DNA from: Vitellaria paradoxa
Taxonomy: Eukaryota > Streptophyta > Magnoliopsida > Ericales > Sapotaceae
Length of the DNA stretch: 64,000 nucleotides
Assembly: GCA_019916065.1 (NCBI GenBank)
Contig: CM034236.1
Location: forward strand, 51,736,690 to 51,800,689
Reading direction: 5' to 3'
Both the position numbers and the translations under genes were made by a program. This document shows, one piece after another, positions 24,470 through 37,995 of this stretch. The notes under the pieces are model-generated. The model worked only from the letters and a program-made list of their open reading frames with translations. It did no database searches and was not told the origin of the DNA. The stretch's first letter is position 1. Every line of letters starts with the position of its first letter.

Positions 24470-26520
24470 AAAAAAAAAAAATTTACTTTTTTTAAAATTT
24501 TTTTTGCATTATGTATGAATTTTTTTTACAAAAATTTATTTTTTTTTAAAAATGATAACTTTTAATTGTGTTAGTCGCTTTGGTAAAAAAATAAAAAATA
24601 AAAAATTCACATTTATTTGGTAAAAACTAAAAAAAATAAAAAATCAAATTTTTATGCTTTTTGTTAGTTGAATAGACAGATTTTATTCAAATGAATTTTT
24701 CGATTTATTTTTATAAATGCGATTATTAGGCTTACAATCTATAATATTTTAAAAAAATTAAATTTTTATAAGAAAGTCATATAAAATAAAAAATACACAG
24801 AAAAAAAATCAAAATTAAATTTTCCTCAATCAAATCACTTAATTTGCTTGCTTCACAAATATTAACGCAATGCTTCTTCTTCTTTTCTTTTTTTTTTTTT
24901 CCTTTAAATGTGGATTTACTTTACTCATCAATAATCCAGTAATGATCAATCACACCCCCCCAAACAAAAACTAATTCTTCTTAATTTAACAAAATTGGGG
25001 CTGATTACAATAACGATAGCCAACATTGATTCAGGATTCACGCGGAAATCATTAATTAATTTTTTAATTTCCTTTTTATTTTTTAATAATTTTTAGCAGC
25101 ATATTAACATTTATTAAAATAAAAAAATTCATGTATAGATTAAAAAAAAATATTGACTAAGTCAGCTTGATTGAGCATTCAACATAATTCGCATCTATAA
25201 ATCTTCATAAAATTCCATAAAACTTTAACTTTTATAATGTTTTTCAAATTTTTAATTAGATTTGGTCATCTATTATATTTACACTAATTTTTAATTCTTT
25301 TATAATTTTTCTTTTAAATTCTAAACGCATCCTAAAAGTTATAAAAATATGTCATTTCCCCTTTGTGCTTCTTATAATCACACTTAACCAAGATAGCCAG
25401 CCGTGTTAGTTATTTCCTTCACCTTCTATCTTTTATCATTGAAATAATAATAGTAATAATAATAATAATTACAGAATATGAAACTATGAGTAATGACATG
25501 CTACAGAGCATGTGACCCAAGCAAATATCTTCCTTTTGGGCCAAGGCAATCCTCTTATGTGACTGAAAAATGCATGGGGGTGTGATGTGTGGGGGCCAAT
25601 TAATATCGCAATCATATGATAGAAATGATAAACCTTATGACCCAACTGCCCCAGGCTGAAAATTTTAATTCTAAACGCGTCTGATTACGTTTTATCCTAA
25701 TTGCGCAAATATATGTATATATATCGTGCGAGGGATAAAAAAAATTATCGCGTATAGTCACTGCATTGATCGAATGAGTCTAGAAAGAGCCTGAAAATGA
25801 CAAGAAAGTGAGAGAATTTGGTTGGAAAGAATTCCCGACTAAGAATCCTCCAATAACTAAGAATCCTTCAATGACAAAGTGCAAAAAGACTCAAGAGAGT
25901 AATCAACAAAATACGAGTGTTCCGTTGACAATAATAAATATATCTAAATTTTAGTACTAAGTATTGTATTTATGGTATAATAAAGTAAATAATCAATTAC
26001 CAAAATAAATAAAAAAATAATGATTTCATACCTCTTAAACGTATACATTGTACATACAGAGGTTTACTTTGTATTAAATGCCTATTACTTAACATTTAAT
26101 ATGCGTAGGGAAAATCAGGGTAATGCGTAAAATGTGATGATAAATAATGTTCAAATGTCATATCTGTTATGTGTAAAGTAAATAACTAATTGAGTTAACA
26201 AAATAATAATAAATAAACTGAATTTATCACTAGACAGCATTTATAGTTAGAATTAAATTAACATTTATATCTTTCGTCATGGGACCCAATTGTTATGATC
26301 GGAGATTGAGCGGAACTAATGCTGAACAACTTGCTTGGCACACACATGTTCGAAGTGATGCCATGTGTCTTAGCATTTTTTGTACCAACCTATATAAATC
26401 TATATACAACTGTCAACCTGTGCGATGCATGAAATTGAATAATATTTTTATGGATAAAATATAATCTTTGTATACATAACAAAATATTTCAATAAAATTA
26501 CATAATTTCATCCTTTCTTC
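24470..26520. other. AT-rich spacer with dispersed repeats
   Basis: The part 24470-24840 belongs to a loose repeat group (family C) shared with 28260-28620 and 42930-43140, recognised by a TATTCAAATGAATTTTTCG-like piece followed by TATAAATGCGATTA. A family A-like piece lies at 25195-25335. The stretch 25490-25650 is less AT-rich but shows no gene. Confidence 0.45.
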
Positions 26521-26529
26521 ATTGATTGA

Positions 26530-27420
26530 ATAACAAAATCTTGAAAGAATGAGAGAGAGATGATTTTGGATTGAGTTTTAAGTCTAAAATTATTAAAGTC
26601 TTAACTTTTTTTACTTAAAAAAAAAATGACTTTATCTCACCCAAATTCTCAATGCCCAGACTATATGTTATGCATATAAGTTTATATATATTAAATCATA
26701 TGCTATGCATACCTGAAGTGGTGAGTTTTGTAAAATTTTTTGATTCACCAGCACTTCGTCGTTATTGGTACATCTCCGCTTCCTTACTTTTTTTACTGAT
26801 TAAAGAACAAAATCTTGAAAGAATTAGAGAGAGAAGATTATGATGGGTGGAGTCAATTAGTTTGTGTGATAAAGAGAGGAAAATTAAAAAAGAAAGTGAC
26901 TTTTTAGTTTTCTTATTAATTTTTATTTTTTTGACTCTTTTTTTATGTAAACTTTTACTGATGGACAAGAATACTGTATAGAAAGAGAGTATTACTTTCT
27001 TTTAATGAGTTTTTTATTATTATATATTTTAGGTGGAAATAGAGTGACTTTTCAGTTTTCTTTATATATTTTATTTTTTTACTCATTTTTAATGCAAACT
27101 TCGTTTAGTGAGTTTTTATTATTATACATTCGAGGTGGAGAGAGAGAGAGTGACTTTTTAATTTTCTTTTTATTTTTTTAACTCTTTTTTTAATGCAAAC
27201 TTCTTTTAATGAACTTTTATTATTATTACATTTCAGGTGGAAAGAGAGAGAGAGAGAGAGAATTTTCATTTTTTTCATCTTTTATTTTTTTATTCTTTTT
27301 TGCTACAAACTTTTATTGATGGGTAGAAGAATTGTACAGAGAGAGTGTGACTCTTTTTAATGAGTTATTATTATTATTATTATTATTCATTTTAGGTGGA
27401 GAGAGAGAGGAAATTATTTT
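26530..27420. repeat. GA/T-rich tandem repeat, ~100-bp units
   Basis: Units start with AGGTGGARAGAGAGAG at about 27031, 27129, 27235 and 27393, followed by TGACTTTTTAGTTTTCTTT and AATGCAAACTTCTTTTAATGA. Weaker related units precede at 26540 and 26820. Each unit joins a GA run, a T-rich stretch and a TTATTATTA run. Confidence 0.7.
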
Positions 27421-27479
27421 AAAAATAAAATTAAAATTCTGTAAAAAAAAATTAAAGAGTAAAGAGTTATGTCACGTAA

Positions 27480-28090
27480 AATTAAGATTAGAGTGAAGGA
27501 GAAAAGAGAAAGAAATATATAATTTTAGTATTATAGTACAAATACATGTGATGGAAGTAGCCAAAAGACAACATGATCCCTCGCAAAAGACCAACGAAAA
27601 TTAGGGCTTTGCAAACGTAAGGAAGACGAGGATGCCAGCTGAAGGGTCCACGTACAATCAAATCACATGGTGGGGGGTGGGGTTCGGACCCTCTCTCCAT
27701 GGACAGGGCCTAGTGCTTGTCTACTCATAAGTCGTCTTTTATCTCTCACTGTGGATGCTGGAGCTGATGTAACCCCTTCTTATTTCTTCTGTTTTTATAT
27801 TATTATACTTGTATTTATTTCTTGGTTCGTTCCATTTCAATTCAGTGCCCGAACGTTTAGTCGGCAAATCATTTTTAACTCCTGCGACTCCTATCTCGCT
27901 CATAAGCACCACTCCAATGTTCTTGTAAGAAGAGTCTCTTGAAAGTTTACCACTGGATTATGTGTGTGCGCGCGCGCGCGCGCGTGTGGTGGTTTTGTTT
28001 ATACATAGTGTCTGCTATCGAAGCAACAATCAAGAATTCTTGAGAATGTGCGGTGAAAGAGGAGGTTAACGCCACTGTTGCTGGCGCCTC
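27480..28090. other. Low-copy island with a GC dinucleotide run
   Basis: Frames of 70 (-) and 91 (+) codons are unrecognised. A GT/GC alternating run (27961-27988) could adopt Z-DNA. No splice-supported gene was seen. Confidence 0.4.
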
Positions 28091-30850
28091 ATTGACTTCG
28101 TATTTTTGAGGACATTAAATTTTAATTTAACGATACTAGCGCATTTATGTATTTTTGTAATTAAAAAATATATAAATGTATGAGACTGTTCAAATAAAAT
28201 TCAAGGATATCAGTCTCAAATTCATGTGTGATTCATCAAAATTTTGGTTTAATAAAAAAATTAGACTAAAGTTTCATTTGATTGCAAAAACCAACTTTAC
28301 TTTTTTTATTAGCTCTTTTTTTTTTCATCTTATATACTTTTTTTAACCAATTTTTTTTTTAATTGTCCCTTTTAGTCATATTAATCACATTTGTAAAAAA
28401 ATAATCGGAAAATTCATGCTAATTTAGATAAAAACTAAAAAAAAAAAATTAGTATTTTTGTTTTAAAGGAAATTTTATCCAAAAGAATAATTTTTATTCA
28501 AATAGATGCGAAATTTTTAGTTTTTAATTTTTTTTATGAATGCAATTAACACATCTAAAAATTTCAACTTATAAAAGAAAAACATATAAAAAGAAAAACT
28601 AAACCAAAAATCAATTTTTTTGTACCTAAATTAATCTTTAGAAATGATTGTTTTATTTCTAAACTTATTTTTAATCTAGATTCGAATTTGAAATTCTCAA
28701 AATATTAATAAATATTTTTTTAATATGCTTTTCGTACAAAGTATGATTAACTTCTAAGAGTTTATAAAAGTTAACTTTCACTACTAATTAATGAAAGATG
28801 ATAAAAAAAAAAAAATAAAATTTCAGTCTCTTAATAGTTATTCGCTCAATAAAATTACTCATTTAATATTTATCACCTAATTTTTGACACCATATCAAAT
28901 ACGCTGCAAGTCTTTATTATTATTGACCAAGGTATTATCACTTAATTTTTAACGCCAAATCAAACACACCGTAAAATCTTTATTAATTGTTATTGACCAA
29001 GGTATAAAAATAACAGAGAGTTGAAAATCCATTGTTCCATACCTGCAAACTTACAGTAACCAAGAAAGAATTCCCTAAAACAGTGGAATTAATTTGGACA
29101 TTCCCTAAGCTGGGGCACCCTAAATATCTCACAAGTAGATTTTGTCCAAACCACGACAAGATAAGACTGTGACATTGCGCCCACAATCCCACATGACGAT
29201 GACCCAGTTTTCAAAATTATCCTAATTAGTTTATGACTTGCAGCAGTGCACTTCAATTCAGGACAAGTCCAGACATTCTAAGCTGAGGATAGAGAATCAT
29301 GCTTCGAAGGATTAGGGGAGCACACACACAGGGCACCAAGAATCAATCAAGTGCCCGCCCTTCACTTTCCCAGTGGAATTCCTTGTTAAATGTTAGGTAT
29401 CTAGCATAGGAAAGCAACAGCATATTGCATAAACCCCTTTCTCTTTCCTCAATGCTTTTTTTTTTTTTTTTTTTAATTTTTTCTGATTTGGCTTCTGATT
29501 TACATTTTTACGCAGTAGATTAATAAGAGTATTATTTTATTGTACGCATGGAATTCCATCTAGGGATTATTATGTGTGTGTGTGTGTGTATTTAATCAAA
29601 AGATTCGAGTATGTGGTTGGGTTGCCAAATTATGAAAATTAGGTGGATAAGTGTCACCATCTTATCAAAGTATTAATTCTAAAGTGGTCTTTGAGTAAGA
29701 TGCTTACCTAAAATGAATTCCAATATCCAATCCTCTCTCTCTCTTTGTGTGTGTGTGTGTGTGTGTGAGAGGTGGGGTGGTGGGTTATGTTTTCTTTTAC
29801 AACTTCATCCTCTCCTCTTTTGCTTTCCTCTTGTTCCCTATCTATCTCCTCTTTTGCTTTCCTCTTGTTCCCTATCTATCAATGTATGTGAAGATCCAAA
29901 ATTTCTTTGAACTGTGGGCAGTGCAGTGTGGTTTGTTGGAGGGTATAGCTTCTTTTGCCATCAGTAATAATATGTAACAACACTATCGAAATACTTAGAT
30001 TACGAAGATCAAGAAGACTGTTCAGTCTTCGAATATGAAATGGAAAAAGGAAGTGCGACGAACCAATTTGATTATTTTTTCCCTTTAAGTTATTTTTCTC
30101 TCTCTAGGTTGTCTGTATTTATGAATTTGAAATTAAGGGATTTGAATCTAATTATTTAAGAACAATTATTCAAATATTACATTATTAATTTTATTATGAA
30201 TTTAAGTAATTTAACGTGATACTTTAATGTGAGATTTGAAACCATCATAAAAAAGGTAGTTATTTGAAATTATTTAAAATAATAACTCCACTATTTTAGG
30301 AATTAGTGACCCACTACTCTAATAATAATCATTAGTAATTGTTAGAAAAACTTCTATAGATTATTACATAGACTAACACTATTATTTATATTTTAACATA
30401 ATTTAATCTCAAAGTCATTAATTCAAATCCCTAATATCCAAATAAAGCCCTAATGCTTCTTATATTTGTTTGAGATGAAAGGAAAAAAAAAAAAAAAAAA
30501 AAAAAAATTGACGGCTTTGCCTTAAAATATAAATCAGATAGTGATTTTATTTTTCTCCATATTATTATAAATTTTTTTAGATTCGAAAGACTGCGCAAAG
30601 TTGCTTTTTTTTTTTTTTTTCTGTAAATAAATTTATAGTTAGTTAATATAAAAGAGAAGGCAAAGTTCCGACGTCCATTTTAGCCATAAAATTCTAACCC
30701 GAATTAAAGTGACACAGAATCCGGATTCTAAAATTTTTGGGACAAATAGTGATAAATTTACCAATTAGATTAACTAGCACCTTTTACAGTTATTTTTTTT
30801 TCCTTAATAAATGGTAGACAAATTAAGTAAGAATAAAAGTTTGGTAAGTG
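28091..30850. other. Spacer with family C repeat and GT microsatellites
   Basis: A family C repeat covers 28260-28620. GT runs lie at 29573-29590 and 29745-29768, the latter preceded by a CT run. A 28-bp direct duplication (CCTCTTTTGCTTTCCTCTTG) sits near 29811-29870. The part 29040-29460 is low-copy-looking but unrecognised. Poly-A (30480-30507) and poly-T (30606-30622) runs follow. Confidence 0.45.
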
Positions 30851-30854
30851 GAAT

Positions 30855-31215
30855 AGATGGGTTGGTCGGTGGACTTTGGAACCTGGGAATACACATCAGA
30901 AAATCACAAGGCTAATTTAGAAATGGGCTCGGGCCTAATGATAGGCCTGTTGCACCAGTCCTGCCAGACTCTGCACATGCTCAAACCTAGTACGTGGCAA
31001 CCCTACTACGACTTCGAAGTTTGAACTTGGAGTCGCAGTTTCCTCCGTATTTTCAATGTGAAACATGAAGGAAGCGACCACCAAATGTTTGTGAAAATGC
31101 CCCAATAGAAGGCATCTTCCAAAGGATCGTACGGCACCCGAAGATCCGAAGACTCCAGACCCCAAATCGAGGACCGGCCGGGTCCTCCATTTGCATCGTT
31201 CTACATTCCGCTCAG
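30855..31215 (+). pseudogene. Inverted fragment of the SANT gene promoter and start
   Basis: On + this stretch matches the minus strand of the SANT gene locus in two blocks. The part 30855-31050 corresponds to 44525-44330 (shared GGGCTCGGGCCTAATGATAG and TTGCACC). The part 31073-31215 corresponds to about 42377-42185, around the start codon. The ATG at 31098 is followed by CCC CAA TAG, so codon 4 is a stop where the intact gene has CGG, and about 75 coding bases are missing before the shared GATCCGAAGACTCCAGA. It is a dead fragment. Confidence 0.82.
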
Positions 31216-32102
31216 TCCTGATCGGACCGTTTGATAAAAGATCGGACGGTTCACAAAAAAATCAAGTTTGAAAACGTGTGTTGTAAAAATAAAGTGTACC
31301 ATAAGGAAGAGCTCAAAGCTAGCTGGTTTGTGCCCCCCCTCCCCCCAAAAAGAAAAAAAGCTATCATGGCACGAACGCAGTATAGGGGAACCAATTCCAC
31401 ACAGACCTTACGGATGAGCCTAAATTTTACAGAGATCTCAACCAGGTTGGTAAGGTAGATTCAACTACATGAAATAATCCAATCTCTCATATTTGGATTA
31501 ACAATCAATGCAACGTTTAGCAAGTTTAATCATTGTAACGGCAGCGGTAATAGCTACAGAATTGGTAAGCAATCTTAGTATTAGTTGCTATTAGAAGTTC
31601 ATTACTCATAAATCAATTCTGAAGCCTATGCACTAGTTGGAGCTGTGCTTCAAAATCAGAATTGAACAGATTCTCAAAAAAAAAAAAAAAAAAATTGGTG
31701 ACCTTTACCTAAATTGAATCACGTCAGAATATTGTAATGATAATTCATCAGAAACAAATTTCATAGTTCGAGAGACTTCGGGCTTGCAGATGACTCTTCT
31801 TTAGATAGACAGGCTGAGTTAGTCTCAGAATCTTCAACATCATTCACAATGCAGATCTCCAGTTTCACTTTTATTCATTTTTTTTAACCCTAAATTCCAC
31901 TTGGAAAAACCTTCATCCAGTGTTACTTCACTGATATTGTGCATCAGATACAACAATAGATTTTCTGCTACTTATTCCCCCCCCCCCCCCCCCAAAAAAA
32001 AAAAAAAAGCTTCGAGCAGCATATTATAGGTGAAAGAATTTACAGAGGCAGCAACTTTAATTCCTTTGGAAATTATGCATGATTAGATCAGAAAACCTGG
32101 AG
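31216..32102. other. Spacer / 3' flank of the PTST1 pseudogene
   Basis: The part 31651-31715 (AAAATCAGAATTGAACAGAT then TTGGTGACC) recurs at 37768-37818, showing it was part of the unit duplicated with the PTST1 fragment. A run of 17 C followed by 15 A lies at 31977-32008. Confidence 0.5.
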
Positions 32103-35100
32103 CTATTCCACAATCAGCAAGTTGTTTTTCATCAGTCCTTCCCCAGCAGTAGGGAATTCTGGAGATAGTTGCCACTCTCCATCCACCAAGAACTTGATTT
32201 CATACCTTCATAACAAAAATAAAAAATAAAAAACAAGTTGGTTAATGAAAAAGTACAAGGAGACAACAATGAGGAATGTGAATGGCCCAAGATAATGGTA
32301 CCGTCCAGGTCTGAGCACTAATGTTGCAGACAATTGTGTAAGAACCAGTATACTCTGGTGACAAGTGCTCTCCTCGACTCCGGCCATCAGAAGTGCCCAT
32401 TACTTGCACACTCTGGTGCAAAACATGAAACAAAGTTGATTTCTTGTAAAATCCAACAAATAAAAAAAATTAAATAAAAATGGGGCCTGAATTTATTCAT
32501 CAAGGATCCTGGGACGTCAAGTGGAAATAAAATATCATTCTCAAACCGTTCGTTAGAGCAGCAATGTTACCAAACCGTTACTAATTAAAGGGGGGGGGGG
32601 GAAGGAACTAATTTGTGGTTGCATGCAAAATATTTTCAAGCTCTCACATATCTAATGAAATTGATTCCATTCGTCTTTGGTAGAAATCATTCAGTTCAAA
32701 GTTGCATCCAGATAGTTTGAAACTTGAGAGCACCACGTGATGCAGTAGTTGCACATAGACTTAAATTTTTCTTGCTTGAATGTCCCAACAGTGGATGGGT
32801 ATTTATGTAGATATGCAATTACCCCTGCATACATGTAGTAATTCCGCAGAATTGATATGATTACTAGACTCATTCCCATTTTACAAAATTGCTAAATCCT
32901 GCCCCGCACAATGCAACCCCAAAACGCAGTTTTTTTATGCCCTGCCATTTATAGAGTAACAGAAACACGTCCAAATGAATTTCAAAAAGCAATGAATATC
33001 ACGTTTGGTTGCATGAAATTAGAAGCACGTGAAAATGAAAATCATGTTCAAGAACAATTTAAAATTATTCCATCTCACTAAAAAAATAAATTCATTAGGA
33101 ATACAAAGAAAACATGCTTACATGCTGAAAAGAGACATCTTTCATTTTAATGCCACTCATGCATACTCATTGTCACACACACAGTTGAATCTCAAGGCAA
33201 CTGGAAAGTCATCAACATGTAAATGAACTGAGAAGATACAATGGTAAATCAATACAGTTATGCCTTGTTTTCAATCAAAAGCAAGTTGGTTAAAATTAAA
33301 CAAGTTTCAAGCCATTGGACAACAAGATGGTGGACATGAGATGTTCTTGAAGAAAATCCTCTAATATCAGTATAATTTTTTTTTTCACTCAGAAACAATG
33401 TGTTGCAATAATCTCACTGCAAAGATTATTATCATTGAAAAGCGAAAACGTTAATCTTCAGGAATGGAGAGAAAACTGACATACACAAAGAAGCTGCCTC
33501 CTCACTAGCTTACCTCAGCCATGCCACACCAGAACAAGTGTACCTCGGATTGTGCAGCATCCACATTCCCTTTATCTGTTCCATCAATTTTTCATGTACA
33601 GCTTCGCGGAAGTAAAAGATGGAATTTTAGAAAAAAAGAAATAACCAAAAGCAAATCTTCAAAATTAAATCACAGAACTCAGATTTTGGTCTGATGGAAC
33701 CTAATAAAGCCCTTGATGCTTCAAGTGATGCACACAGAATTCAGAAGGCCGAATTCAAGACTAGTAATTTGCATTGACCACAAAGAAGGGAAATGAGAAG
33801 TTATGAAACTTTCAAGATCCTGCAATTATGCTCTACCCTTCACCTTAGGCTAGATAGGAGGCCCCAGCCCTCACGTCCACAGGAAGAGGAAGAACAATCC
33901 AAAATAATGATGTGAAATAATCATACATTCTAATCAAGAAAGAAGGTGAGACTGAATATATTTCCCATTAATCTTTATTGAACCTTCTAGAATGCCATAT
34001 TTAGTGATTTGTTCTGCCAGTGAAACCAAAGCCTACTCATGAAAGATATTAGATGCCATTTGTCTGTTTTTTAGAATGTTAAATGCTAAAATTCCCGTGG
34101 AATATTCACGACAGTGACTCCAGTTAATTTTCATCTGCAAAGTTCACGGGGTCTCACATTCCTCTTAGTTTCTACCAACCCAAACAAAAAGGTTTTACTA
34201 ATTGATGAAATCTGAGAAAGAAAAACAGGAAATGGTTTATGCCAATTTTAAAGGTAAGACGATGAAATTAGTCAATAGGAATTTCAACTTTGTTACATAT
34301 TACAATAAAAAACTTGTGGTGAATCATATCAAATTACAATTTCTTAGCAAAAAACTCTCGGTCGAAGTGAATAATAATTAAAAAAAATTATGTATTATTT
34401 ATTCAGCAAGAAAAAGAAGGCCTTTTTTTTGGTAAGTAGAAAAAGATGGCCTTGGTAAAAGATGTAGGCCTGATTTCTAGTTCCATCACAGCAATTTCAC
34501 TTTTGAAATTAACTAATGCATGCTCAGCTACGTACAACTGTGTAAAACAAAGAAACAAAGGATGTCAATCAGAAAAGGTTTTGCCTACTGCAAGCAGTGA
34601 AGTCTAATCCATAAATTTCATTTTGACAAATAAAATTGCTTTTTTGAAAAGAGAGGCAAACACAAGTGGCACATATTTATTCATAACAATTTTAGGAAAT
34701 GAATGCCATGAAGACATTCAAGTAGTGAGATCAACCAATCCTATGTCAATTAAAAGCCACATGCTATAGTTCACTGTCAAAAACTTGTATCCATTGATTT
34801 GCAATTTGAATGTCCAGATCTCTGTAGACACCTTCACTATCAATGAAACTTGATATGGTACCAACAATTTAGAGAGTCTAAAAAGAGTCAAATAGCATAC
34901 ACAAGCCTCTATATAACCCATAGAAAACTCAAGAAAGTTAAAAAAAAATAAATGTGAGACACAAGAAGCTAACAAGTGACAAATTGATGTAAAAAGAAAT
35001 TTTGGATTGTATAAAGTTTAAAAAATATTTATTCGCTGCAAAGCTATAAAGGGGTGTTTTCTCTGCTAATTTAAAAAAGAATTCTATGTATATAAACAAC

Positions 35101-37765
35101 TACCGGCACCTATCCCCCCCCCCCAAAAAAAAAAAAAAAAAAAAACAACCAATGTTCATCCACATTTTCATTGGTGGGTGCCGGTTTCTTTCTCTTCTGA
35201 TATACCTCTATCAGCTAGTTCTGCTGCTGGACTAAACAAAATTTTAGTTAACCAAAATACTTTAGCCAACTGGCAATGCTTTCCCAACATTATCTAATTT
35301 TACCAGTTTCCTTGGAGACGAAACTTTGTAGTTGTTAGTGAGAAGCATTGTGTTACTTCAATGAAAAGCAGTCATTGTCACCATTTAAAAATTTGTGGCA
35401 CATAAAACAGATCCATTTAAATTTAAAATAAAATAAAGACATTCATCAGGCATTACGCATGGAAATGCTGAGGCAATGTTAGTTAAAATACTACCAAATC
35501 TAACAAAAATATAGAAAGAATTAATATCAATAACAATTCACATCAAATATAGGTATGGAATCACCATAAGAAAGAGTTATTTTGGAATGCATAAGTACAA
35601 ACCTATCACTTGAGGAACTGATTCTGCTGATTGGCTTCACTCAGCTTCTTGATAAGCTTTGCCCTCTCAGAATCAGCAAGCAAAGCCTTCAACTATTAAA
35701 CATACATCAATTAGCTCTGAAGAAGTCAGTGGGACCAACAGCGGCAGGTCCACTTTGAACATTTTGGTTTGACAAGTAATAATTGTTTAATATACCATAA
35801 TAAATACAACAATACTTCCTTAAGACTTGAAAGTAGTCAACTAATAAAGGAGGAGATGCAAATGTTTGCACAATAACAGAATAATAACAACAACTCTTGC
35901 AGAAAGCAAAGATAACATGCTAAATTTCTTTCTTTTTTTCAGGCTTAGTATCATCTAAACAACCACAATTTGTGGAACAAGGTACACTGCACATAAAAGC
36001 AAGCGGGATGAAAAAGTATGTCCTTTTAAGTGCAATTCATTTACAACTAAGAGGAATGTGCTAGACACAGAAATAGAAAATCAGTTAAAGAAAGCCCAAG
36101 GCAACAGAATTATTTTGCAGAAATTGCAATAGAAAATGTCTGAGACAACAAAGCATCTAATAATTTTAATGTATCAAATAAGAATAAAGAAAGAAAAGTA
36201 CATTATCTTTTCTTTTGAATACAACATAGAAATCACCAAATAGTTGGTGAACCTTAAGCTTACCTCATTGCTGCTCAATGGCTTTTCAAGGAGCTCGTCA
36301 GGTGAAGTCTTAGGAGCAGCATCTTTATCACCAGAGTGGTCCTCTAACTGCAATGATGATGATTCCTCCAGACTAACAGGCATGGAAAACATTCTCCAGG
36401 ACATATGGTGCACTGAATGTTTCAAAGTAGAAGCCAAGTTTGGATAAGTCAACCCATGGGATCTCATCTTTGTTTTCCATGCAGTCGCATCACAGTTAAA
36501 TCTATGAATTTTTTCCACACGCGAGTTTCTATATTTCTGTGGAAACTGTTGCAAGAGATTGTGAAAACAACCACCACCAAGATTATATATAAAGTGAGCA
36601 TAATCTGTGAAAAAAGAGCTTAAGCAAATTCTTTCTACATTAGATATTTAATTTATAAGTTGAAACCAACAACAACATGAAGCAAATGCTATTAAAAAAA
36701 TTGAAGATGCTAGATGAATGAATCTACTGGCAATCAGCATAACTTTCAACTTTGAATTTCAAAAGCATCTTATTAGCATAAAACACGTTTGACCAATTAC
36801 AAAACCAAAGACAGGGACAATGAATTACCATGAATTATGTAGAAAAAAATTGTCAAATCCACAAAAAAAAAAAAAAAAAAAAAAAAAAAGAGAGAGAAGA
36901 AAAGAAAAATGCATACTATGGTTCTACCCTTTAAGGTAAAAAATTGCCTTGAAAGAAATATTTACCTTGCAGTACCTATAATATGGCACTCCATGGCAAA
37001 GAACTAGCGCTGCCAAATAGTAGAAAACATCAAAATCAGAAGCCAAAATTTTCACAGCAAGAATAATGAATCTTATTTAATTGAAACAAGGACACAGGCT
37101 AGAAGAAATCATATGTGAGAAGCCAAACTGTAGATGGATAATAAAAATGAAAATATTAAAAGATCGACATGATTTTTTAAACCCTTTGTTCTTTTACAAC
37201 CCTAATGAGTAACCCAGTGTTAAAAATTAGTCATGTTCTTACCTAATACTTCTTTGCTTTAAGGGCAGTTCAAATGTGGCCAATGAGGTTAAAGTTAAGG
37301 TATCCAACAAAAGTCCATAAAAGAATCGAAGAGAATCTTACAGTGAGCACGCATTAAATGTTCAAATAAGTATGAGTAAAACAAGTTCCCAGATTGTTCA
37401 GAAAGCAAGTGCCTTTACTTATCCTTCATGCCATGAACTCTTGGAGGGTAGAAAGCCATAACAAACAAATATGATTCTCAATTTGATGCGCTAATTAACA
37501 GAAAAAACTGGAGATTGGCGTGGTTTTAAAAGGACTTACTTTTTTCATCTTTAAAGCTGGATTGCCCAAAACCAGAATTTCATATATTCATTTTTTCGAA
37601 CATTTGGAATTCAATCTCATAGAAGCAAAAACCATCAGTATCACCAGAATTTGGAGAGAGACAATGTGAAACCCTTACCAGCAGCAGTGACAGGACGCCT
37701 TGACCTGCTACAACACTGAACTACATGCCCGAGTCCATGTGCGAATCGGGTTTTATCTGTGGCAG
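32103..37765 (-). pseudogene. PTST1: Decayed PTST1-like gene (PROTEIN TARGETING TO STARCH)
   Basis: Exons readable on the minus strand: possible first exon about 37760-37677; 36536-36264 (intact, ...SPDELLEKPLSSNE); 35692-35610 (coiled-coil start, LADSERAKLIKKLSEANQQ); about 33620-33514 (VHEKLMEQIK, then EVHLFWCGMAE in another frame); 32412-32302 (SVQVMG...EYTGSYT, then frame loss); 32205-32103 (YEIKFLVDGEWQLSPEFP to the final stop). The family places GBSS on starch granules in the chloroplast using a coiled coil and a CBM48 domain. Damage: a 1-base loss inside exon 33.6 kb, a probable 2-base loss further upstream in it, a 2-base loss in exon 32.4 kb (111 bases instead of the 113 needed for phase), and CGG (Arg) where the CBM normally has the Trp of GSFDGW. 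The middle coiled-coil exon was not found. Several independent lesions argue against sequencing error. Confidence 0.82.
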
Positions 37766-37995
37766 GAAAATCAGAATTGAACAGATCTTACAAAAAGTAT
37801 GTTGGTGACCATGCTGAAGAAAGAATTTTGTAGGAACCAGACTTTTTCTTTATCTTGTTACCCTAACTAAATGAGGAATGTGAATGGCCCAAGTAATGGG
37901 TACCGTCCAGGTCTGAGCACTAATGTTGCAGATAACTTCGTGCAGGAACCAGTATACTCTGGTGACAAGTGCTCTCTCCTTGCCCATTAAACTAA
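37766..37995 (-). pseudogene. Second fragment of the PTST1 CBM exon
   Basis: The part 37981-37904 on the minus strand repeats the CBM exon (EHLSPEYTGSCTKLSATLVL then RPG) with its GT donor and the following intron bases (shared GGCCCAAG...GAATGTG). This copy keeps the frame that the 32.3 kb exon lost (ACGAAGTTATCT against ACAATTGTCT) but lacks about 18 bases around the GSFDGW region and the whole last exon. Downstream sequence at 37768-37818 matches 31651-31715. It is the stump of another PTST1 copy, upstream of and in the same direction as the main pseudogene. Confidence 0.8.

Noticed and set aside
36174..36554. Single-exon 126-residue gene on the minus strand
   Set aside because: The part 36536-36264 is an exon of the PTST1-like pseudogene with clean AG and GT borders; the rest is intron read-through.
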